Assembly: GCA_039026235.1 (NCBI GenBank)
Contig: JBCCMQ010000010.1
Coordinates: forward strand, 93,673-157,672
Length of the DNA: 64,000 bases
Direction of reading: 5' to 3'
Source of the DNA: JBCCMQ01 sp039026235
GTDB lineage: Bacteria > Pseudomonadota > Alphaproteobacteria > Rhodobacterales > Rhodobacteraceae
The notes below the pieces were generated by a model that ran no database searches, was not told the origin of the DNA, and was given only the letters and a program-made list of their open reading frames with translations. The position numbers and the translations under genes are program-made. Positions 1-9,160 of this stretch are shown here, piece by piece (positions within the stretch are counted from its first letter, which is position 1; each line of letters begins with the position of its first letter).

Positions 1-1311
1 AACGAGGGCGCGGGCGCGGCTGCGCCGACTGCCCCGGCACCGGCCAGCAAGGCTGTGGAAGCCGCGAACGAAGCGCCGGCGGCAAGCGCCGCCCACGTCG
101 ACGTGATGGTTCCGGCACTTGGGGAAAGCGTGACCGAGGCCACGGTATCCACCTGGTTCAAGGCCAGCGGGGACGCCGTCGCCGTGGATGAGATCCTTTG
201 CGAACTGGAGACTGACAAGGTTTCGGTCGAAGTCCCGTCGCCCGCCGCCGGCACGCTTGCCGAGATCGTTGCCGTAGAAGGCGCGACCGTGGAAGCCGGC
301 GGAAGATTGGCTGTTGTCGCAGAAGGCAACGCGTCCGCCTCAAGCCCCGCCACGGCGGAGCCCTCGCCGGCCGCGGCGCCTGCTGCTGCAGCCGCCAACG
401 CCACCGGCAAGGACATCGCCAACGCCCCCTCGGCCGAAAAGCTCATGGCCGCGAAAGGTGTCGACCCGGCCCAGGTCACCGGTACGGGGCGCGACGGACG
501 GATCATGAAGGAAGACGTGCAGAAAGCGCTGGCCAGCCCGCCGCCTGCCGCCGCCGTAACGGCCCCCGCCCCAGCCGCCGCGCCGCGCGCCCCGGTGGCG
601 GCAGAGGATGCCGCCCGCGAGGAACGGGTCAAGATGACCCGCCTTCGCCAGACCATCGCCCGGCGCCTGAAGGACGCCCAGAACACCGCCGCGATGCTGA
701 CGACCTATAACGAGGTCGACATGGGCCCGATCATGGACCTGCGGAGTGAATACAAGGATCTGTTCCTGAAAAAACACGGCGTAAAGCTCGGCTTCATGTC
801 GTTTTTCACCAAGGCCTGCTGCCACGCGCTGAAAGAGGTGCCCGAGGTCAACGCCGAAATCGACGGAACCGATGTTGTCTACAAGAACTTTGTCCACATG
901 GGCGTGGCCGTGGGCACCCCGAACGGGCTGGTGGTACCGGTGGTGCGCGACGCGGACCAGATGAGTTTTGCCGCCATCGAGAAAAAGATAAGCGAACTGG
1001 GCCTGCGGGCCAGAGACGGCAAATTGTCGATGGCCGAGATGCAGAACGGCAGTTTCACGATCTCGAACGGTGGCATCTACGGCAGCCTGATGTCTTCACC
1101 GATCCTGAACCCGCCCCAGTCGGGTATTCTGGGCATGCATAAGATCCAGGACCGGCCGATGGTGGTAAAGGGCCAGATCGTGGTCCGGCCGATGATGTAT
1201 CTGGCGCTGAGCTATGACCACCGGATTGTCGACGGCAAAGGTGCGGTGACATTCCTGGTGCGCGTGAAAGAGGCGCTGGAGGATCCGCGGCGACTGCTGA
1301 TGGATCTCTAG
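1..1311 (+). CDS. odhB: 2-oxoglutarate dehydrogenase E2 (dihydrolipoyl succinyltransferase), 5' end outside window
   Basis: Core enzyme of the 2-oxoglutarate dehydrogenase complex; it moves the succinyl group from lipoyl-lysine to CoA. The frame is open from base 1 through an Ala/Pro-rich linker, so the gene starts upstream, and a first lipoyl domain may lie there (inference). Visible in order: a lipoyl domain with the ETDKVS lipoylation site (Lys codon 217-219), a second Ala/Pro linker, a peripheral-subunit-binding domain (about 418-520), and the catalytic acyltransferase domain ending in the DHRIVDG active-site motif (His 1219-1221, Asp 1231-1233). The stop is at 1309-1311. The GTG at 55 is an internal codon, not a credible start. 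With lpdA downstream on the same strand, this fits the sucA-odhB-lpdA order common in this group. An E2 of another 2-oxo-acid complex is less likely. Confidence 0.93.
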   Translation, partial: NEGAGAAAPTAPAPASKAVEAANEAPAASAAHVDVMVPALGESVTEATVSTWFKASGDAVAVDEILCELETDKVSVEVPSPAAGTLAEIVAVEGATVEAGGRLAVVAEGNASASSPATAEPSPAAAPAAAAANATGKDIANAPSAEKLMAAKGVDPAQVTGTGRDGRIMKEDVQKALASPPPAAAVTAPAPAAAPRAPVAAEDAAREERVKMTRLRQTIARRLKDAQNTAAMLTTYNEVDMGPIMDLRSEYKDLFLKKHGVKLGFMSFFTKACCHALKEVPEVNAEIDGTDVVYKNFVHMGVAVGTPNGLVVPVVRDADQMSFAAIEKKISELGLRARDGKLSMAEMQNGSFTISNGGIYGSLMSSPILNPPQSGILGMHKIQDRPMVVKGQIVVRPMMYLALSYDHRIVDGKGAVTFLVRVKEALEDPRRLLMDL

Positions 1312-1315
1312 GCAG

Positions 1316-1858
1316 GTGATCCGCGCGCTTCGCATCATCTTGCCCACGGCTGTTGCCGTAGCGGTTCTCCTAACGCTGCGGGATATCGGTGATCCTCCGT
1401 CACCGGATCTTCCTCCCATCCCGACAGGGGTTATGGCCGATCGGATTCTGGTCGACAAATCAGACCGCCGCATGGTGCTTTTGCGAGACGGCGAGGTTAT
1501 CGCGGCGTACCGCATTGCCCTTGGCTTCGGGGCGGATGACGGGCCAAAACGGGTGCAGGGGGACGGGCGTACGCCAGAAGGCCTTTATGAGATCGACTGG
1601 CGCAACCCGGACTCGCGATTTCATTTAAGCCTGCATATCTCCTACCCTTCTAAAGCCGACCGCGCGCGAGCGCATACCATGGACCAGGCGCCGGGCGGCG
1701 ACATCATGATCCACGGCCTGCCTAACGGAATGGAGTGGGTGGACGCCGCCCATGCCCGCCAGGACTGGACCGAAGGCTGCATCGCCGTGACAAATGCCGA
1801 AATGCAGGAAATCTGGCGACACGTTCCCAACGGGACGCCAATCGAGATACGGGCATGA
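1316..1858 (+). CDS. L,D-transpeptidase (YkuD) family protein
   Basis: A 180-residue protein with one N-terminal membrane segment or uncleaved signal (residues 5-20) and a YkuD-fold domain from about residue 42. The family motif is present: His133 in a MIHG context and the catalytic Cys155 in EGCIAVTN. YkuD proteins cross-link peptidoglycan or attach proteins to it in the periplasm; whether this short form does so is inferred from the fold and the cysteine. It starts with GTG four bases after the odhB stop, so it is probably co-transcribed with the dehydrogenase genes. The link to 2-oxoglutarate dehydrogenase looks positional rather than functional. Confidence 0.8.
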   Translation: MIRALRIILPTAVAVAVLLTLRDIGDPPSPDLPPIPTGVMADRILVDKSDRRMVLLRDGEVIAAYRIALGFGADDGPKRVQGDGRTPEGLYEIDWRNPDSRFHLSLHISYPSKADRARAHTMDQAPGGDIMIHGLPNGMEWVDAAHARQDWTEGCIAVTNAEMQEIWRHVPNGTPIEIRA

Positions 1859-1972
1859 TAGGCCATGGGAACCGCGGCGCCGCCCGCCTGGCCGAGTACC
1901 AATGCCCGGGCGCGGTCGTTTCTTTCGATCCCAGAGTCATCCCGACGCTTTTTCACCTAGAACGGAAACCCA

Positions 1973-2362
1973 ATGCTGACTTCTGAACTCTCCATCCTTG
2001 CGATCTACGGTCTCTTCGTGGCGATAACACTTGTCCTTCAAGCATCGGGCGCCTTTTTCCAACTGGATATGGGTTACCTGCTGTCCAGCCGGGACGAGAC
2101 CCGAACGGTTACGGGCATGGCCGCCCGCACCGAGCGCGCGCTAGCGAACTCGGTCACGACGATGGCGTTGTTTGCCCCGGCGATACTGATCCTCGCGATT
2201 AAGGACGGCTTCTCGGGGCACAGCCTTTTGGCGGCACAGGCCTTTCTTGCGGCGCGGGTGGTCTATCTGCCGGCCTACGTCTTTGGCATCGTCGGGCTGC
2301 GCACGCTTGTGTGGACCGTCGGTTTCTTTGCGACCATCGCGCTTTACGTCCTGGCGCTCTGA
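1973..2362 (+). CDS. MAPEG family integral membrane protein
   Basis: A 129-residue protein that is almost entirely hydrophobic, with four predicted membrane helices (about 5-25, 58-78, 82-102, 108-128). A conserved loop, ERALANSVTTM, lies between helices 1 and 2, as in the MAPEG family (membrane-associated proteins in eicosanoid and glutathione metabolism). Bacterial MAPEG members of this size are mostly uncharacterised, and I cannot assign a reaction. It lies between the YkuD gene and lpdA on the same strand. A small MAPEG gene in this place is common in Rhodobacterales 2-oxoglutarate dehydrogenase clusters (from memory). Confidence 0.8.
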   Translation: MLTSELSILAIYGLFVAITLVLQASGAFFQLDMGYLLSSRDETRTVTGMAARTERALANSVTTMALFAPAILILAIKDGFSGHSLLAAQAFLAARVVYLPAYVFGIVGLRTLVWTVGFFATIALYVLAL

Positions 2363-2445
2363 CGCGGTCCAACCCATGTACAATGCTGACAGAACGCGCC
2401 TATCAATAGGCGACAGAGACGCAAGAACCGGCGCCGGAGGTCAAA

Positions 2446-3834
2446 ATGGCAAGCTATGATGTGATCGTAATCGGAAGTGGCCCTGGCGGGTACGTTTGCG
2501 CCATCCGCTGCGCGCAGCTTGGGCTGAAGACCGCCTGCGTCGAAGGGCGTGACACGCTGGGCGGAACCTGTCTCAACATCGGCTGCATACCCTCTAAAGC
2601 GCTCTTGCACGCAAGCCACATGCTGCATGAGGCCGAGCACAATTTTGGTGCCATGGGCCTGAAGGTCGCGGCGCCGAAAGTCGATTGGACGCAGATGCAA
2701 GCCTATAAAGAAGACACCATCGGCCAGAACACCAAGGGCATCGAGTTCCTGTTTAAGAAAAACAAGATCGACTGGCTGAAAGGCTGGGGCAGCATCCCGG
2801 CTGCCGGACAGGTCAAGGTCGGTGAAGACGTCCATTCGGCGAAGAACATCATCGTCGCGACCGGGTCAGAGCCATCCACCCTTCCCGGACTTGAGATCGA
2901 CGAAAAGATCGTGGTCAGCTCTACCGGCGCGCTGTCACTGGCCAAGATCCCTAAAAGGCTCGCGGTGATCGGGGCGGGTGTGATCGGGCTGGAACTGGGA
3001 TCCGTCTATGCCCGACTGGGGTCCGAGGTGACAGTGATCGAGTTCTTGGATCACATCACACCGGGCATGGACGCCGAGGTGTCCAAGACATTCCAGCGCA
3101 TCCTGAAAAAGCAGGGGTTGAAGTTTGTTCTGAATTCAGCCGTGCAAGGGGTCGATGCGACGAAGACCAAGGCCAAAGTGACCTACAAGAGCCACAAGGA
3201 TGACACTGAGGCGGTTCTCGAAGCCGATGTGGTTTTGGTCGCGACCGGGCGCAGACCTTATACCGACGGGCTGGGTCTTGAGGCGCTGGGCGCAAAGATG
3301 TCGCCACGCGGACAGATCGTTGTGGGAAAGGACTGGCAGACCAGTGTGCCGGGGATCTACGCCATCGGCGATTGCATCGATGGCCCGATGCTGGCCCATA
3401 AGGCCGAGGATGAAGGCATGGCAGCCGCCGAACAGGTGGCGGGAAAACATGGGCACGTGAACTACGGTGTTATTCCCGGAGTGATCTACACGCACCCCGA
3501 GGTCGCGAATGTGGGCGAAACCGAAGAAACGCTGAAAGAACAGGGACGCGCTTATAAGGCCGGCAAATTCTCGTTCATGGGCAACGGTCGGGCGAAGGCC
3601 AACTTCGCGGCCGACGGCTTTGTCAAGATTCTCGCCGATGCCGAAACCGACCGGGTCTTGGGTGCACATATCATCGGTCCGGCCGCCGGGGATCTGATCC
3701 ACGAGATCTGTGTTGGCATGGAGTTTGGCGCTGCTGCTCAGGACATCGCGCTGACCTGCCATGCGCATCCGACTTATTCCGAGGCGGTGCGCGAGGCGGC
3801 ACTCGCCTGTGGAGATGGCCCGATTCACAGTTAG
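2446..3834 (+). CDS. lpdA: Dihydrolipoyl dehydrogenase (E3)
   Basis: The 462-residue FAD enzyme that re-oxidises dihydrolipoamide with NAD+ in 2-oxo-acid dehydrogenase complexes. All hallmarks are visible: an N-terminal FAD Rossmann motif (GSGPGG, residues 10-15), the redox-active disulfide Cys42/Cys47 in GGTCLNIGCIPSK, a second GxGxxG for NAD (about residue 176), the FAD motif ending in YAIGDC (about 305-310), and the catalytic His441/Glu446 pair in HAHPTYSE. The length is normal. The ATG at 2446 follows a purine-rich GGAGG. The stop overlaps the convergent GntR gene by four bases. Linkage to odhB makes it the E3 of the 2-oxoglutarate complex. Confidence 0.96.
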   Translation: MASYDVIVIGSGPGGYVCAIRCAQLGLKTACVEGRDTLGGTCLNIGCIPSKALLHASHMLHEAEHNFGAMGLKVAAPKVDWTQMQAYKEDTIGQNTKGIEFLFKKNKIDWLKGWGSIPAAGQVKVGEDVHSAKNIIVATGSEPSTLPGLEIDEKIVVSSTGALSLAKIPKRLAVIGAGVIGLELGSVYARLGSEVTVIEFLDHITPGMDAEVSKTFQRILKKQGLKFVLNSAVQGVDATKTKAKVTYKSHKDDTEAVLEADVVLVATGRRPYTDGLGLEALGAKMSPRGQIVVGKDWQTSVPGIYAIGDCIDGPMLAHKAEDEGMAAAEQVAGKHGHVNYGVIPGVIYTHPEVANVGETEETLKEQGRAYKAGKFSFMGNGRAKANFAADGFVKILADAETDRVLGAHIIGPAAGDLIHEICVGMEFGAAAQDIALTCHAHPTYSEAVREAALACGDGPIHS

Positions 3835-4481
3835 GTGGCGAGAAGCTTCAGCCCTTGAGTGACGTCCGTGCGCACCGCAAGGCGCAGACCTGGTTCGTCA
3901 CCTGCCCGGAGTGCCGATACGATATGACGATGGTGCACGGGCGCCTCAGTCCGGCCCAAACGCCCGTAGAGTTTGCGCATGGTCGGGCCCAGCTGCAGCC
4001 ATATGGTTTCCGCGGTGGCAAGCATGGCCGGCGCCTGCGCGCGCAGATAAAGCGTCCGATGGAATTCGAGATTGAGCCGGATATAGGCCACGGCATCCTG
4101 CTTTGCCACGGCTTCCGAGATGGTCGCGTTGATCGATTGAAGCCGTTCGATCAGGGCAATATGGGCGCGTGGTAGCGCGCGGGAACTTAACTCGGGCTCG
4201 AGCAGTGCGCGCAATGCCGCCAATTCCTCGATCCGCTCGTTCGAAAGTTCGGGCGTTGACACGCGCCCCGACGCCGAAAAGGTCAGAGCACCTTCGGCCG
4301 CCAGCCGACGCACCGCTTCGCGCGCTGGGGTCATCGATACCGAAAACTCTCGACCGATGCCGCGCAGGGTCAGTGCCTCTCCCGGTGCCCTTTCGCCGTG
4401 CATGATCTGGCCGCGCAGCGCTCGGTAGACGCGGTCATGGGCGGCGGCAGTCGGTTCGCTTGCGCGCGGTTGCAAGAGCAT
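3831..4481 (-). CDS. GntR-family (FCD) transcriptional regulator
   Basis: A 216-residue regulator from the ATG at 4481. It has a winged helix-turn-helix (about residues 15-75, with the typical MTPAREAVRRLAAEGAL recognition stretch) followed by an all-helical FCD ligand domain (about 85-205) with the metal-binding histidines in LEFHR and RHIVSAL. FCD regulators respond to small organic acids, but no target gene is obvious here. An in-frame GTG at 4496, preceded by AAGG, is an alternative start. A longer reading to 4583 would overlap the upstream peptidase gene and adds residues outside the family. It is probably translated with the YgjP-type gene 32 bases upstream. Confidence 0.85.
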   Translation of the reverse strand: MLLQPRASEPTAAAHDRVYRALRGQIMHGERAPGEALTLRGIGREFSVSMTPAREAVRRLAAEGALTFSASGRVSTPELSNERIEELAALRALLEPELSSRALPRAHIALIERLQSINATISEAVAKQDAVAYIRLNLEFHRTLYLRAQAPAMLATAETIWLQLGPTMRKLYGRLGRTEAPVHHRHIVSALRAGDEPGLRLAVRTDVTQGLKLLAT

Positions 4482-4513
4482 GGCACTTGTGATCACATCG
4501 CCTTGCGGCAAGG

Positions 4514-5206
4514 TCAATCCCCGAAGCGATAACCATGCAGTCGCGCGCCATTTTCGCGGAGCCAGTCGCGGTGCCTTTGCCAATCCGGGCAGATCTGCTC
4601 TACAAGCCGCCAGAACGCCGGCCCGTGGTTCATTTCGGCCAGGTGGGCGACTTCATGGGCGGCGACGTATCTCAGTACAGGGGGCGGCGCCAGGATCAGC
4701 CGCCACGAATACATCAGGCGTCCCACGGAAGAACAAGACCCCCACCGCGAGCGCGTATCGCGCAGCGTAATCGCTGCGAAAGGATAGCCGATCTTGGCCG
4801 AATAGGTCTCGGTCGCGGCCACCAATCGCAAACGGGCCAGGTTTTTGAGGTAGACGCCCAGCGCGCGTAGCGGATTGGCCGCACGCGCTGGCAGGATGAT
4901 CAAGCCATCCTCGCGCATGACCGCACTGACTGGACCCAGCCGCAGTCGGTAAAGCCTGCCCTCCACCGGCAGCTCGGCACCCTCGCTGAGGAGCTTTGGC
5001 ACCGGAGCGCGCTGAACGGCGCTGCGCAGCCATGTTTCCTTCTCTGCCAGAAAGGCGCGCACCGCACGGTCCGGCATGTATCGGGGCGCTGTCAGCGTAA
5101 TCTGACCGTCAAGACCCGAGACCCTGAGCGACAGGCGACGGCACTGGGCCGAACGCCGCATGCGCACGGCAATATCGGGTTCACCTTTCAGGACAAGTTT
5201 GCTCAT
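4514..5206 (-). CDS. YgjP-type (M48-like, DUF45) zinc metallopeptidase
   Basis: A 230-residue protein. The C-terminal half has the family signature: SRWGSCS followed by HEVAH (about residue 184) and the third zinc ligand in NHGPAFW. This is the layout of the SprT/YgjP-like metal-dependent hydrolases, whose cellular substrate is largely unknown. The N-terminal half is a beta-rich domain typical of the family. I chose the ATG at 5206 because the upstream extension to 5326 has no family similarity and runs across the promoter region shared with the divergent FYDLN gene. Confidence 0.85.
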   Translation of the reverse strand: MSKLVLKGEPDIAVRMRRSAQCRRLSLRVSGLDGQITLTAPRYMPDRAVRAFLAEKETWLRSAVQRAPVPKLLSEGAELPVEGRLYRLRLGPVSAVMREDGLIILPARAANPLRALGVYLKNLARLRLVAATETYSAKIGYPFAAITLRDTRSRWGSCSSVGRLMYSWRLILAPPPVLRYVAAHEVAHLAEMNHGPAFWRLVEQICPDWQRHRDWLRENGARLHGYRFGD

Positions 5207-5344
5207 CTCGACCGTTTCTTTTTCCCAGAGGCTAACGCGCTGCCCGGCAAAAGGCACGAAGAGAAAAGTCTTTGACACCCCCTTGCCTATATGGCAACGG
5301 GTGCCGATCTTTTCCGAACGCTTCAAGATGAAAGGCTGGATGCC

Positions 5345-5677
5345 ATGCCCAAAGAAGAGTGGGGCACAAAACGCTTATGCCCAACCACGGGGCGCCGGTT
5401 TTATGACCTGAACAAAGATCCGATCGTAAGCCCCTATACGGGTGAGATCGTGACGCTGGATACAGGCCGGGCCGGACGGACACTGGTGGCGGACAAGACC
5501 GCGACTACCGCCAAGGCCAATGAGGAATCAGAAGAGCTGATCGAAAACGATGACGACGTGATCAGTGACGACAGCGGCGACGTTGATCTGGGCGATGATG
5601 TCCTTGAGGACGATGACGACGACAACGTGTCGCTCGATGACATCGCCGACGTCGCATCCGACGACGACGAAACCTAA
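5345..5677 (+). CDS. TIGR02300 (FYDLN acid) family protein
   Basis: A 110-residue protein. It begins MPKEEWGTKRLCP and carries the diagnostic RFYDLNKDPIVSPYTGE block at about residues 15-32. The second half is extremely acidic, with long Asp/Glu runs and almost no hydrophobic residues, as expected of an intrinsically disordered tail. The family is restricted to Alphaproteobacteria, and its function is unknown. The ATG at 5345 matches the conserved family start; the in-frame extension to 5291 is rejected. It is divergent from the YgjP-type peptidase and lies 61 bases before tRNA-Ala. Confidence 0.9.
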   Translation: MPKEEWGTKRLCPTTGRRFYDLNKDPIVSPYTGEIVTLDTGRAGRTLVADKTATTAKANEESEELIENDDDVISDDSGDVDLGDDVLEDDDDDNVSLDDIADVASDDDET

Positions 5678-5738
5678 TCTTTTTCCTTGAACTGGCGCTC
5701 CCGTGCAACTACACCGCGCGGGCGCGATAGCGACGGAC

Positions 5739-5814
<76 letters not shown>

Positions 5815-6548
5815 AATCCAAAAAATTAACCCGTTGAAAATATTGAATTTACAAGAGATTTAGCGTGCATTTGAGCAGATTTGTGGGCGCTCGCGATCCG
5901 TTACTCCACCAAGTTTCCTGGGACCGCCAGCGGCAGCCCGAAGATCTAATCCGGTAGCCGGCGTCGATAACGTAGCGTCCGCCGCTCTTGTGCCACTTAG
6001 CGACTGATGCGGTCGCCCTCATCGGAGACCCGTGCGACAGGTACAAGCTGCTCCATATGGCCGTCACCGGTTCGGCAAGCTGTCCGGCCTGACCTTCGGT
6101 GCCGGTCGCTACCAAGCATCTTTCAACCGTTCCGAGAAAGACGTTGTGTCCTGCGTCCGTTATGCGGATAAAAGCGCCATTTTCCGTGCAGCATTGCTAC
6201 CACCGAGGACACACAGGTGCGCGCAAGAAATACCGCCGCAGCCAGATCTCGTTTGGGGTCACTTCTAAACGCCGAGAACGCAACAATCAAAATTGACCCC
6301 GTGCCCTACATGCAATGATCGAGCCGCCAGAATACATTCTTGTGGCGATGCTGAGTTTCAGAACGGGCAAAACATTCTGAGTGTTCGCGATGCCTGCGAA
6401 AATCCACCGTGCTGCACACAACCGCACCGGTGGAGGGGTTCTTTCTTCCAACACATGGGGATACTATTCGTTTGACGCTACGTAACTCAGCCAGGCCTGC
6501 TCAATTGGATCCCAGCAAGAAAATTCCACAAAAGAGGGAACCATCGGA
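5815..6548. other. Gene-free stretch between tRNA-Ala and nikA, possible insertion scar
   Basis: No open frame here resembles a known protein, and the base composition is patchier and more AT-rich than the flanks. The 9 bases CTCCACCAA at the tRNA 3' end (5807-5815) recur at 5903-5911. A short inverted pair, GGGGTCA (6256-6262) and TGACCCC (6295-6301), resembles a decayed insertion-sequence end. Either could be chance. The promoter for nikABCDE must lie in the distal part; I could not define it with confidence. Confidence 0.4.
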
Positions 6549-8135
6549 ATGGCCAATCATATTCTACGCGCATGCTTGGCGGGCGCTTTGGCTGTCAGCG
6601 CTTTTGCGGCGCCGGCAACAGCCGATACGAAAACACTGACCTTTGCCAACTTCCGCGACATTCGCGACGTAAACCCGCACGGGTACGGTGGCGCGATGTT
6701 CGCGCAGGACTGGCTTTATGACGGGCTCCTCGTGCTTGATGAAAACGCGGAGCCGTCGCCTGCATTGGCAGAGAGTTTCAGGGTGAGCGAGGACGGCAAG
6801 GTCTACACGTTTAACCTGCGCGAGGGCGTCACGTTCTCCGACGGGCACCCGTTCAACGCAGAGGTTGCCAAGCAGAACTTGGACGCAATCTTGGCCAATG
6901 AAGATCGCCACAATTGGCTCAAGTCCATGCAGCTGATGCTGGCGTACCAGGCGACCGGCGCGGATGCGATCGAAGCCGTGGATGAAAACACACTCCGTAT
7001 CAATTTGACCGAGGCGTACTATCCCTTCGTTATCGAACTGGCCGTAACGCGCCCCTACCGGATGATTTCGCCGAACTGCTTCGTCGATGGCGGCACGATG
7101 GAAGGTGTAAGCTGCACGGTGGGAACCGGCGCCTACGCGCTGGAGAGCAACACGGTCGATCAGGAGGCCGTCTTCGTGCGCCATGAGGGGCACTGGGGTG
7201 CTGCGCCGGAGATTGACAAAATCGTTGTGAAGGTCATCCCCGACGCCCAGGCACGCCTGCTCGCGCTGCAAAATGGCGAAATCGACATGATCTATGGCAA
7301 GGACATGATCCCGCCGCGATCCTTTCTCGATCTTGAGAAGCGCGAAGGGTTCTCCACCGTGATGTCGCCGCCGGTGGCGACCAAAATGCTGATCCTGAAC
7401 GCTTCGAAACCGGCATTGAGTGACGGGGCGCTCCGCAGTGCGCTCAACTACTACACCAACCGCGAACTCATCTCGGAACGGATCATGCTGGGCCTCGAAC
7501 CGCCAGCCGGCACGCTCATGAGCGAGGCCATTCCCTATGCCGATATTGGCTTGGATCCCTTCAGCTTCCAGCCCGAGCGCGCCGATGCCTTGCTCACCGA
7601 GGCGGGCTACGAGAAGGTGGACGGCAAGTGGACCAAAGACGGGGCACCGATTGAGCTCAAGCTCACCTACAATAGCGATGATGCCACCCAGAAAATCCTA
7701 TCGCAATTCCTGCAATCCGAGTGGGGTAAGCTGGGGATCGCGCTGGAGATAGCCGCTGTTGAACGCCAGGCCCAGCGGGACACGCTTCGCACCGGTGACT
7801 TTGAGGTGGCCTTCAATGTTTCCTGGGGTCTGCCGTACGATCCGCAGTCGTTCCTGGGCAGCATGGTCAAGCCGGTCTACGGCGATTTTCACGCACAGTC
7901 AGGTCTGTCCAACAAGGCCGAAATCGACGCGGCCATCGGTGGAGCGCTTGGCGCGGTGGATGAAGGCAAGCGTCAGGACTTTTACAGCTACGTGCTAAGC
8001 AGCCTGCACGAAGGGTCGATCTACGTGCCGCTAACGTTTGAGGCAAATCGCGCGGTATATAGCGACAAGCTCGGCGACGTGGTCTTCAACATCAACCAGT
8101 TCGAAGTACCCGTTGAGCGCATGTCGCTGAAGTAG
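6549..8135 (+). CDS. nikA: Nickel-type ABC transporter periplasmic binding protein
   Basis: A 528-residue family-5 solute-binding protein with a Sec signal peptide (cleavage near residue 25 after ATA). Hand alignment against E. coli NikA from memory is strong over the whole length: MFAQDWLYDGLLV near the N-terminus, GTGAYAL, the nickel-chelate arginine region TRPYRM, and WGLPYDP matching the Trp398/Tyr402 region. The residue aligned to His416 of E. coli NikA is Tyr here. It probably delivers Ni(II), likely as a chelate, to NikBC. A dipeptide or other chelate ligand cannot be excluded. First gene of nikABCDE; the ATG follows an AGAGGGA at loose spacing. Confidence 0.82.
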   Translation: MANHILRACLAGALAVSAFAAPATADTKTLTFANFRDIRDVNPHGYGGAMFAQDWLYDGLLVLDENAEPSPALAESFRVSEDGKVYTFNLREGVTFSDGHPFNAEVAKQNLDAILANEDRHNWLKSMQLMLAYQATGADAIEAVDENTLRINLTEAYYPFVIELAVTRPYRMISPNCFVDGGTMEGVSCTVGTGAYALESNTVDQEAVFVRHEGHWGAAPEIDKIVVKVIPDAQARLLALQNGEIDMIYGKDMIPPRSFLDLEKREGFSTVMSPPVATKMLILNASKPALSDGALRSALNYYTNRELISERIMLGLEPPAGTLMSEAIPYADIGLDPFSFQPERADALLTEAGYEKVDGKWTKDGAPIELKLTYNSDDATQKILSQFLQSEWGKLGIALEIAAVERQAQRDTLRTGDFEVAFNVSWGLPYDPQSFLGSMVKPVYGDFHAQSGLSNKAEIDAAIGGALGAVDEGKRQDFYSYVLSSLHEGSIYVPLTFEANRAVYSDKLGDVVFNINQFEVPVERMSLK

Positions 8136-8143
8136 GTACGTTG

Positions 8144-8171
8144 GCGGAGTGGGCGCCTATGCCCGCTCCGC
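8144..8171 (+). other. Intercistronic hairpin between nikA and nikB
   Basis: An 11-bp stem (8144-8154 with 8161-8171, one G-U pair) and a 6-nt loop, with no T-run after it. It lies entirely in the gap between the binding-protein and permease genes. It is more likely an RNA-stability or partial attenuation element, allowing more NikA than NikBC, than a full terminator. Confidence 0.6.
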
Positions 8172-8197
8172 TTCGCGCTTTGGTTGGGTAGAACGCC

Positions 8198-9160
8198 ATG
8201 CTCGCATTCATTGTCCGGCGTGTGATCGGCGCGATCATCGCGATGTTCTTCGTGACATTCGCGTCGTTTCTTCTGCTGAATATCAGCCCCATCGACCCGG
8301 CCGTTGTGGCCATTTACGTGCGCGAATTGCCGGTGGTGACCGAGGAAACGATCGCGGCCATGCGCGAGGACCTGGGTCTCAATGACCCGTTCTTCGTTCG
8401 CTACTGGCGTTGGCTGGTGAGCATCTTCACGCTCGACCTCGGCACAAGTTGGAACAACCAGACGCGGCTGATCACCGAGGAGTTGCGGCGCGCGTTCCCC
8501 TATACCGCGACGCTGTCGGCAGTGGGTCTGCTCTTCACTCTGCTACTGGCGGTCCCGCTCGGCATCCTGAGCGCAATCTTCAAAGACAGCCTCGTGGAGA
8601 AGGTCACCCGCGTCCTCTTCTTTGCCGGGTCCTCGATTCCAAACTATTTCCTGGCGCTACTTTTGATCTGGCTATTCTCGGTCCATCTGCGCTGGCTGCC
8701 CAGCGGCGGGGTCGGCACGTTTGGCCATTACGTGCTGCCGGGCATCTCCCTCGCCATGGTCTATTCAGTCTCCCTCGCGCGGCTTCTGCGAAACAATATC
8801 CTGGACAACATGAAGGAGAGTTACGTGCTCTACGGCCGCGCACGGGGCCTGTCTGAGACCTCTCTCATCTGCAAGCACGTCTTCAAGAACTCCCTGCAAT
8901 CGACGATGACGGCCGTGGGCTTTGCAATCGTAGGCCTCTTGTCGGGAACGGTCGTGATCGAGAGCATATTCTCGATACCCGGGCTGGGGCGGCTCAGTAT
9001 TTCAGCCATTTTCAACCGCGACTTCCCGATGATCCAGGCTTATGTGCTCATCGTCGGCTTCCTCTTTGTTTTCGTTAATCTCATCGTTGATATCGCGCAG
9101 TGCCTCGTGGACCCGCGGCTCAAGAAAGGGCAGATCGATGGTCAAAGCGCTTCTGTCTAA
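8198..9160 (+). CDS. nikB: Nickel-type ABC transporter permease NikB
   Basis: A 320-residue inner-membrane permease with six predicted helices and the oligopeptide/nickel-type N-terminus (one helix, then a long periplasmic loop containing LGLNDPFFVRYWRW). The cytoplasmic coupling loop carries the EAA-like motif YGRARGLSETSLICKHVFKNS, and the C-terminus has VIESIFSIPGLGRL, typical of DppB/OppB/NikB. It pairs with NikC to form the channel. Its end overlaps nikC by 23 bases, so the two are translationally coupled. Confidence 0.88.
   Translation: MLAFIVRRVIGAIIAMFFVTFASFLLLNISPIDPAVVAIYVRELPVVTEETIAAMREDLGLNDPFFVRYWRWLVSIFTLDLGTSWNNQTRLITEELRRAFPYTATLSAVGLLFTLLLAVPLGILSAIFKDSLVEKVTRVLFFAGSSIPNYFLALLLIWLFSVHLRWLPSGGVGTFGHYVLPGISLAMVYSVSLARLLRNNILDNMKESYVLYGRARGLSETSLICKHVFKNSLQSTMTAVGFAIVGLLSGTVVIESIFSIPGLGRLSISAIFNRDFPMIQAYVLIVGFLFVFVNLIVDIAQCLVDPRLKKGQIDGQSASV

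Noticed and set aside
340..897. 185-codon minus-strand frame opposite odhB
   Set aside because: Gly/Arg-rich shadow of the Ala/Pro linker and catalytic domain.
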